Origin: Dehalococcoidia bacterium UBA1332
GTDB taxonomy: Bacteria > Chloroflexota > Dehalococcoidia > Lucifugimonadales > Lucifugimonadaceae
Assembly (NCBI GenBank): GCA_002306745.1
Contig: DBSW01000087.1
Coordinates: 1 to 19,966 of the forward strand
DNA: 19,966 nucleotides
Direction of reading: 5' to 3'
The translations under genes and the position numbers were made by a program. The notes beneath the pieces were generated by a model that searched no databases, was not told the origin of the DNA, and saw nothing but the letters and a program-made list of their open reading frames with translations. Positions 14,158 to 19,966 of the stretch are shown piece after piece. How positions within the stretch are numbered: the stretch's first letter is position 1; each line of letters begins with the position of its first letter.

Positions 14158-15562
14158 CCTCCTCTTCCAACACTTCTTCCAGCTCGTCGTTTTCTTCGAG
14201 TGATATGTTGGACAAACATTGGAATTCGACCAATTCGCCAAATGAGATCAAATCGTTATCATTACGGCTATTAGCAAGGAAATACCCGATGAATCTAACT
14301 TGATCTCTAACGGAATTGTTATGCTCAAGACGCTTCTGCTTTGAGAGAAGATCATCATGGAATCGATTGCGCTTATACAGATTCCATGTGTAGTACCAGC
14401 TAGGGGTAACAGTGGCATACCACTGTGAGTCAACATCAATGAATGAGATGTCAAATGCCAAGTGCTTGAAGAAGGCTACTTTTGTTGGGTCTTTCGTCTG
14501 GTACTTCTTTTCAAAAACTCTTCTTCGTGAGAGCTTTTTACCAACCCATTCTTCCCTTCTCTGCTCAGAGTCTTTTTCATCAGGCAAAAAGTAAAATTGA
14601 TTTTGTTGCTTACTCCAATTTACATTGAACGCATGAAGCTGATCCCGGAGTGTATCCTTCATCAGATACTTGAAAAGATTCTGATATTCAACGAGTTCAT
14701 GTTGTGAAATATCTTCCGTCGTGAGCTCTTCGATACTTCCAACGTCTACTATGGATCTGAAAGCCGACTCACGCTCCATGTCATAGAACGTGAAAATGCG
14801 ATTCTCAAATATCGCCCAGCCATGACAATCTAACCCAGCGAGCTGTAAAGCTAGTCTCACCAATAGATGCTTGTTAGGGCGTCTCCCGTTGTAGTTCAAA
14901 TCGCGCTTGGCCGCTGCAATTGTGCTTTCTTCGTCGATGCACAATTCGGCTACATACAATTCCTTTGGAGGTGTAACCTCAATGAGATTTGAAACTAAGA
15001 TATACGGAGCATTCTCGGGCGCGTTTAACTCTTCGACCGATGCTTCTACATCTCCTAGTATCGCGCGAAACTCCTGCAACATTCTCTCTTGTGCTGGCAA
15101 CCGTAACCCGGTTATCTGAGCCAAAATATCGCCAGGATCAATGATGTGCTCCTTTGCATCAAAGCGTATTTCATCACCAATGACGTTATCAATCGCATCC
15201 TGAGAGTAGCTTTTCTGCTTAGAACGCAGCGTGAATATATAGAGCTCGTCAAAGGCATTCTTGTAATTGCGTTTCTTAAACTGCTCCAAGGTCGATTTGA
15301 CCTTCTCAAGGTCTGTGGACGAGGTTACTTGGAAGGCAACCCGGTCCTGCTCATCTCCTAAATCAATGCCAGGGAAGTTCTTGTGTTTTCTATTCAGATT
15401 TACAAGATTCGGGCACTGGTAAACCTCCTTCAGGATAGGTATCCAGGCATCTTCAGAAATCAGGTTAACATCAAGCCTTCCCTGCTTCGTTGCCAGATCA
15501 ATCTCAGTTATCAGCCTGCTGACAACTTCTCGTAACTGATTTTCGATTTCGACCTGTTTCAT
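14141..15562 (-). CDS. SMEK-like/APAZ-like partner of the short Argonaute, 473 aa
   Basis: The ATG at 15562 (MKQVEIENQLREVVSRL) has AAGGA 6-7 nt upstream; a longer frame to 15709 overlaps brxL and is unlikely. Residues about 1-140 resemble the SMEK domain: DVNLISEDAWIPILKEVY, then GIDLGD (Asp67), AFQVTS (Gln78) and the helix DLEKVKSTLEQF, then ELYIFTLRSKQKSY. The D-(x)n-QxT arrangement recalls degenerate PD-(D/E)XK folds. Residues about 184-286 and 362-429 look like APAZ. The latter contains FKHLAFDISFIDVDSQWY, TPSWYYTW, and KRLEHNNSVRDQVRFIGYFL. APAZ proteins dimerise with short Argonautes and carry the toxic effector domain. The C-terminus is very acidic (LEENDELEEVLEEEDA). Here SMEK would be the effector. 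The APAZ assignment rests on motif and gene context. Confidence 0.72.
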   Translation of the reverse strand: MKQVEIENQLREVVSRLITEIDLATKQGRLDVNLISEDAWIPILKEVYQCPNLVNLNRKHKNFPGIDLGDEQDRVAFQVTSSTDLEKVKSTLEQFKKRNYKNAFDELYIFTLRSKQKSYSQDAIDNVIGDEIRFDAKEHIIDPGDILAQITGLRLPAQERMLQEFRAILGDVEASVEELNAPENAPYILVSNLIEVTPPKELYVAELCIDEESTIAAAKRDLNYNGRRPNKHLLVRLALQLAGLDCHGWAIFENRIFTFYDMERESAFRSIVDVGSIEELTTEDISQHELVEYQNLFKYLMKDTLRDQLHAFNVNWSKQQNQFYFLPDEKDSEQRREEWVGKKLSRRRVFEKKYQTKDPTKVAFFKHLAFDISFIDVDSQWYATVTPSWYYTWNLYKRNRFHDDLLSKQKRLEHNNSVRDQVRFIGYFLANSRNDNDLISFGELVEFQCLSNISLEENDELEEVLEEEDASAN

Positions 15563-15602
15563 GAACGTCCTTCTAACCCTGATTTCATTTCGTTGCCTTT
15601 CA

Positions 15603-17642
15603 TTAATCCACCCCAAGAGCCTTAAACACCGCATCAACCGGATCGGCGTAAAAACTTGTCTGGAACTTGGTAAACAGTTCAGCCGGAATCGTTGGTATGT
15701 CTGCTGCACTGCTCATCGGCAAGGCCACTTTCTTGGCCCCTGCATCAAAAGCGACCTGGAGGCACTCAGCAAGGCTTTCTACCGGCGTAACGGAACCGCC
15801 CAGACTCATATCCCCCAGCACCACCATCTGGTTCTGAAGAGGCTTACCAAGGAGGCCTGACGCAAAGGCAACAAGACTGGAGAGCGCCAGATGACTGAAT
15901 GGCCCGGTGTTCTGAAGCTCAACTGCGTGCAAATGGAAGTCATGTTCTCCCACTTTACTCCCACCGCTGATCCTGGATGCGTTAGCCTTGAAGTAATCAA
16001 AGGCAATCTTCACCTGCTCTTTAGCTGCACTGGAGTTCCATAGCCCTGATGTGGCCAACTTGCCGGAGCCCTTGGTAACCTGAAGTTCCAGCCGGTATAA
16101 GCCAGGCATCCCTTTGTTGCTGAGACCAATGGTGTGAAGGAATCCGGGCTTACCAGGGCCTTCTGGGATCAGGCCACCGCCACCCTGCTCTTTGACTGAT
16201 ACGAAATGCTCTTCCAGCGAATCATTGTCGATGTAACTGAAGTGGACATCGTAGAACTCCATGCCACCAATCTTTTTGAGTTGTTCCTTCACCCGGCGTC
16301 GAACCTGAAGGGCATACTCCAGGCACTGGCGCACATCCTCTTTATCGAACTGTCCATGCGGGAATAGTAGTTTCAGTAGGCCAGAAACTGTCTTGCGTAC
16401 CGCGATCACATCACGCTGGTTCAGGTTGTTCCCCAGCTTAAAGTATTTCTCGATAGCATCTGCGAAGCTGCGCTTGCGCATCTCCCGATAAAACTCTGCC
16501 AGGTAGTCAACAATCAAGCCGTAACGGTTGGTGAAAAACTCTGGGCGCATCTTGGGGATTTCCCAGCCTGGGATGTAGGCATGGAAACGGTCAAAGAAAG
16601 CGGAGTCGATCATGGCATCCGGGAATGGTGCCAGCAGATGACTTGTTTTCACTAAGGACTCAACGCTCTGGTTGATGTTGCCTACAAACACCATAGAGGC
16701 GGAAGCTTCCATCTGTTCACGGCCACGGGCAAAGGAACCAGAAGCCATATAGTCCTTCATGATCTGGACACCATCTTTGTCCTTGAAGGAGATCCCGGCC
16801 ACCTCATCGAAGGCAACCAAGTCCCAAAGCCCGACCAGACCAATTCGGCGTGAACTCATGTTGTAAAACAGGTTGGCCACGGTCGTTTGGCCGCCAGACA
16901 CCAAAATGCTGTTGGGGGAGCATTCCTTGTAAATATGGCTTTTACCTGTCCCGCGTGGACCCAACTCACAGACGTTATAGTTGTTCTCAACGAATGGAAT
17001 CATCCGGGCCAGAATGTGCCATTGCACATCGACACCTAACGCCGCTGGCTCCATACCAACTGACCGTATCAAACACTCACGCCACTGGTCCGTTGTCAAA
17101 GCAGCTCTCCCCTGGAAGAGCTCGTCCATATTCATGTTCGGCATCTGGATTGGCTTGAGCAGCGTTACTCCGAAAGGCGAACCGGTCTGCCCTTCCTCGT
17201 GGTAATAACTCAAAGTGGCAATGACCCAGATACCACCCACCAGCAGCTTCTCGTACTCTTTGACGATACCAGAGGAAATTTCAGCGTCCTTGATACCCAG
17301 ATTGCTGAAAGAGGCCTCATATTTATCCTTGCGTTCATTCAGCTTCACGGTAACCCGGTCGATGACCTTATAGGTTCCGCGCTCCTTCACCAGGGACTTA
17401 ACCTTTTCAGCCTCATCCGGGCGCACGTAATTCTCTGCCAACACGGTTTTGACGTTGTTCAGCCCTTGCTCAATGATGTCTGGATCATCAGACGCGCAGT
17501 ACATGCCAAGCAGGTATTCGAGCACATAGACAGGGACATTCGCCCCTTCTTTAATGAGCTTGGTGAGATCCTTGCGAACCACACGACCCGCAAAGTGCTC
17601 ATTCAGCAGTTGATCTAATTCTTTATCGTTAGCGGATTCCAT
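15603..17642 (-). CDS. brxL: BREX type I Lon-like AAA protein BrxL, 679 aa
   Basis: The N-terminus (LDQLLNEHFAGRVVRKDLTKLIKEGANVPVYVLEYLLGMYC) is the characteristic BrxL opening. A AAA core follows with Walker A GPRGTGKS (228-235) and Walker B LVAFDEVAG (275-283). The C-terminal Lon-protease-like domain contains LSSLVAFASGLLGKPLQNQMVVLGDMSLGGSVTPVESLAECLQ and the GAKKVALP strand (about 585-655). BrxL forms a ring on DNA and takes part in phage exclusion. The length fits the family (about 680 aa). ATG at 17642 is chosen; an in-frame GTG at 17651 is possible, and neither has a strong Shine-Dalgarno, which suggests coupling to pglZ 29 nt upstream. All key motifs are intact. The next gene starts 40 nt downstream with no terminator between. 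Confidence 0.93.
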   Translation of the reverse strand: MESANDKELDQLLNEHFAGRVVRKDLTKLIKEGANVPVYVLEYLLGMYCASDDPDIIEQGLNNVKTVLAENYVRPDEAEKVKSLVKERGTYKVIDRVTVKLNERKDKYEASFSNLGIKDAEISSGIVKEYEKLLVGGIWVIATLSYYHEEGQTGSPFGVTLLKPIQMPNMNMDELFQGRAALTTDQWRECLIRSVGMEPAALGVDVQWHILARMIPFVENNYNVCELGPRGTGKSHIYKECSPNSILVSGGQTTVANLFYNMSSRRIGLVGLWDLVAFDEVAGISFKDKDGVQIMKDYMASGSFARGREQMEASASMVFVGNINQSVESLVKTSHLLAPFPDAMIDSAFFDRFHAYIPGWEIPKMRPEFFTNRYGLIVDYLAEFYREMRKRSFADAIEKYFKLGNNLNQRDVIAVRKTVSGLLKLLFPHGQFDKEDVRQCLEYALQVRRRVKEQLKKIGGMEFYDVHFSYIDNDSLEEHFVSVKEQGGGGLIPEGPGKPGFLHTIGLSNKGMPGLYRLELQVTKGSGKLATSGLWNSSAAKEQVKIAFDYFKANASRISGGSKVGEHDFHLHAVELQNTGPFSHLALSSLVAFASGLLGKPLQNQMVVLGDMSLGGSVTPVESLAECLQVAFDAGAKKVALPMSSAADIPTIPAELFTKFQTSFYADPVDAVFKALGVD

Positions 17643-17671
17643 ACTCGGCACGCTCTATCGTCAAATCATGG

Positions 17672-19966
17672 TTAAAAGAAGTCATCGGTAAACGCCAAGT
17701 CGATGGTGACCTTATAGCGCTCCATCTCGGTATTCAGGTCCTTGTCCTTGAGCACCAGGAAGTAATCCTTCTTCCGATCGAAGTCCGTCCCAGACAGTGA
17801 GAGTCGTACTTGCTTGACCCGCTCCGCGACCGAATCGGTTGCACAGTCAAAGGTCACCGTCTCTTCGCTGGAGATCTTGCTATCACCGTCGTAGATGGCC
17901 ACTGACACCGTGACCGGTGTAATCAAATCACTGACCACTTCGGTCTGCATCAGGTCGAACTTCTGGATGTTGTTCACCATTTTCAGGGTGGACTTGGTGG
18001 AAATGACCCCTACTTTTCGCTTGGTACGCTTCTCGGCTTTTTCGCCACGAAGCTGTTTGACGGTCAATACCGGCACGACAATCTCTTGCGGCATAACCCC
18101 ACCGTGGACAAAACGTGAACCGCCCACGAAATGGAATCGGTTGGCACCCTTCGGCACCCAGAAATCAGTATCTGAAGCTGTTCCGGCTGTTGCCTTGGTT
18201 GAGCCCTTCCACGCTTCTTTGGTATCTGGCAGACCAAAGCCCACCACATAGCGCTTTTTGTTCTTCAGGGCATTGGTTGGTTTTTCAGCCAGAGACGAGC
18301 GATCGGCTGCCTCCAGCTTACTTTGCTGGAATAAGAAACCGTGATCTGCCGTGATGAGCACCGTCGATGTGTTGAAGTGCATCAGGATCTTGCGGCTCAA
18401 CTCAGTCAACTCCTCGATAGCGTGTTCAACGGCCATGAAAGTTTCTGATTCCGTCGATGAGCTATCGCCTCGGGCATCCACTACATTGTGGTAGACATAG
18501 ACCAGCTCCTGATCTTTGAGGGCTTCCCGGCCTTCATCCCTTGACCAGGCTTTAACGGTTTCTGCTGTCACGGCCAGACCGCCATGCGCTGCAAGGATCT
18601 TGGTTCTTGCCGCTGTGCCCTTACTGGATTGGCCATCCACAAACACGTCATCTGAAGCTGATTCGCGATACTCCAGCGTTTTATGAGGCAAGAGGGACGC
18701 CATCCCCAATGTCGTATAACTTGGGACAACGCCAAGCTGGGAAGACAGAGTAGCTTCAGAGTAACGCTTGTCGTTGATTCGATCGCGAAGCTCCACTGCT
18801 GCCTCATAGCGAAAGGCATCACTGATGATGACCACAACCCGGCGCTTGGTAGCCTTGGAAAACAACGGTTTCACCAGTCCCTGAAAGAAGTCCTGCTGAT
18901 TAGGTATTCCAGGAAAGCGCCACTGAGAGAGACGTTGCTCAGCCTCAACGCGGTCACCCCAGTTCTTCGCCAAGTTGTCGATGTACCAGTAGGCGTAACA
19001 ATTCTCCACTTCGTCATCGAGCTTCTTCAGGATCTCTACATGAGCACGCTGGGACGCTTCACAGTAATGACGGTAGGCCATATCGAAGCGGTATAGGTCT
19101 CGCTCGTAAGCCTTGTATAGCGCTTCACTCGACTCAAAGTGGAATCCGCTATCATGCTGAATACGCAAGCTGAAGAGGTCGATAGCAGCCTGCAATGCGG
19201 TATAAACGGTGCGGTACTTCCGGCGCGTCGTGTCGTCTTTATGCTTGGAAGCCCAGTAACCGTCCAGGCGAGAAGCTATCATTGCACGGAAACGTTCCAA
19301 CTCCCCCTTGGGAGCATGAGGAATGGCCACGGCCAGATCGACAATAATCTTCTGCTCCACGGCCTCAAAGGTGACAACATCGCTGAGTTGGTCAGTATCG
19401 AATATACCCATCTTGTCTTTGATGCGCAGCGCGATCGCCACCCACCCGGACACGGCATCGAACGCTTTGTAATAGCGTGAACTGTCTCGCCAACGTGAAA
19501 GTAATGCTCTGGCAGTTGCACGGGAGCTGGCCGAAGACATTACCAATTCTTGAGCCCAGCCAGGTACATCACCGACGCTCTCGCAGAAGCCGGTTACCAG
19601 CAACCGGATAAAGAAATGTCCCAGCTTGAATTGGGCTTCACCCTTCAACTCCTCTACCGTAGCCGGGTAACCAATTTCGGACTGAAGCGCAGCTACCAAT
19701 GCCGGGATTAAGTCGTATTTTTCAAGTTCGTTGAGAGAAGCTGGATTGGCCTCCAGTCCAAGGTCATCCGCAACTGTTTCTTCAGCAAGCGCCAGGATCA
19801 CATGCGGGAGATCACAGCTTTCCGCCTTCACCACAGAAGCGATCATGGCCATGTCCAGATCAGACTCATCAAAGTCAGGTTGAACATAGCGTTGTAGAGC
19901 CGTCAGCCTTGCTTTACTGGCAAGGAATTTGTCTCGCTTGGCGAGGTGCTCTCTCAAGCTTTGCTG
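17672..19966 (-). CDS. pglZ: BREX type I alkaline-phosphatase-like protein PglZ, N-terminus cut by window edge
   Basis: The frame is open to the right edge (QQSLREHLAKRDKF), with no ATG start, so about 765 residues are visible of an expected roughly 830-860. The PglZ phosphatase domain begins with VVVIISDAFRYEAA (metal-binding Asp about 385 residues from the edge). PSYTTLGMASLLPH carries the Thr nucleophile region, YVYHNVVDARGD another acidic site, and LITADHGFLFQ the Asp-His pair (about 540). The C-terminal beta domain ends in AFTDDFF, typical of the type A PglZ of type I BREX. In BREX, PglZ works with the methyltransferase PglX and is needed for exclusion and host methylation. It precedes brxL as in the canonical brxA-brxB-brxC-pglX-pglZ-brxL order, so the first four genes should lie to the right. 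Confidence 0.93.
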   Translation of the reverse strand, partial: QQSLREHLAKRDKFLASKARLTALQRYVQPDFDESDLDMAMIASVVKAESCDLPHVILALAEETVADDLGLEANPASLNELEKYDLIPALVAALQSEIGYPATVEELKGEAQFKLGHFFIRLLVTGFCESVGDVPGWAQELVMSSASSRATARALLSRWRDSSRYYKAFDAVSGWVAIALRIKDKMGIFDTDQLSDVVTFEAVEQKIIVDLAVAIPHAPKGELERFRAMIASRLDGYWASKHKDDTTRRKYRTVYTALQAAIDLFSLRIQHDSGFHFESSEALYKAYERDLYRFDMAYRHYCEASQRAHVEILKKLDDEVENCYAYWYIDNLAKNWGDRVEAEQRLSQWRFPGIPNQQDFFQGLVKPLFSKATKRRVVVIISDAFRYEAAVELRDRINDKRYSEATLSSQLGVVPSYTTLGMASLLPHKTLEYRESASDDVFVDGQSSKGTAARTKILAAHGGLAVTAETVKAWSRDEGREALKDQELVYVYHNVVDARGDSSSTESETFMAVEHAIEELTELSRKILMHFNTSTVLITADHGFLFQQSKLEAADRSSLAEKPTNALKNKKRYVVGFGLPDTKEAWKGSTKATAGTASDTDFWVPKGANRFHFVGGSRFVHGGVMPQEIVVPVLTVKQLRGEKAEKRTKRKVGVISTKSTLKMVNNIQKFDLMQTEVVSDLITPVTVSVAIYDGDSKISSEETVTFDCATDSVAERVKQVRLSLSGTDFDRKKDYFLVLKDKDLNTEMERYKVTIDLAFTDDFF

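Noticed and set aside
14158..14241. In-frame N-terminal extension of the Argonaute
   Set aside because: The added 28 residues (rich in Ser, Lys and Trp) lie inside the SMEK-APAZ reading frame and do not look like Argonaute sequence. The internal ATG at 14157 has a strong Shine-Dalgarno and gives the typical short-Argonaute start.
15563..15709. In-frame extension of the SMEK-APAZ gene into brxL
   Set aside because: It overlaps the conserved end of brxL. The ATG at 15562 has AAGGA at a good spacing and begins the conserved domain.
1..19966. CRISPR array, tRNA, rRNA or insertion sequence
   Set aside because: I saw no regularly spaced repeats with unique spacers, no tRNA-like cloverleaf or rRNA stretch, and no transposase or terminal inverted repeats on either strand.

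Overview
This 20 kb window looks like part of a gammaproteobacterial mobile element, probably a conjugative plasmid or integrative conjugative element, that carries a large defence island. The evidence for the host group is a type I BREX system, a homologue of the replication-terminator protein Tus, Shine-Dalgarno motifs of the AAGGAG type, and a mid-range base composition. I see no transposase, integrase, relaxase, tRNA, rRNA or CRISPR array, so the exact element and host cannot be named.

Left part (about 1-5442) is the element backbone. Five genes run leftwards from about 2955: an AAA-type ATPase, a cold-shock-domain protein, an outer-membrane lipoprotein, a small membrane-anchored protein, and a partial gene cut by the left edge. 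Two hairpin terminators (731-756 and 1529-1561) punctuate this series. The 2956-3352 intergenic stretch is dense in regulatory-looking repeats: TTACGC boxes over a promoter, a 17-bp motif that recurs three times across about 600 bp, and a purine tract with an exact 10-bp period. Next come a small leftward gene (81 aa) and, divergently, a rightward trio: the Tus homologue, an overlapping 161-aa unknown, and a 105-aa secreted protein.

Right part (5577-19966) is one uninterrupted leftward gene train of seven genes with gaps of 40 nt or less or overlaps. In order of transcription they are pglZ (cut by the right edge), brxL, a SMEK-like/APAZ-like protein, a short prokaryotic Argonaute, a NucS-like PD-(D/E)XK nuclease, a 1144-aa RecB-nuclease/DEDD-exonuclease/SF1-helicase fusion, and a TrlF-type PHP plus SMC-like ATPase. 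The first two are the last two genes of a type I BREX operon; brxA, brxB, brxC and pglX would be expected beyond the right edge.

The most notable content is the SMEK-APAZ plus short Argonaute pair inserted directly behind brxL. Short Argonautes lack nuclease residues and act as guide-directed sensors that switch on a partner effector (SIR2, TIR, DREN and others in described systems). Here the effector domain appears to be of the poorly understood SMEK type. The tight coupling to BREX upstream and to a nuclease/helicase/PHP-ATPase trio downstream suggests a composite, jointly transcribed defence locus. Functions are inferred from motifs read by eye; no database search was possible.
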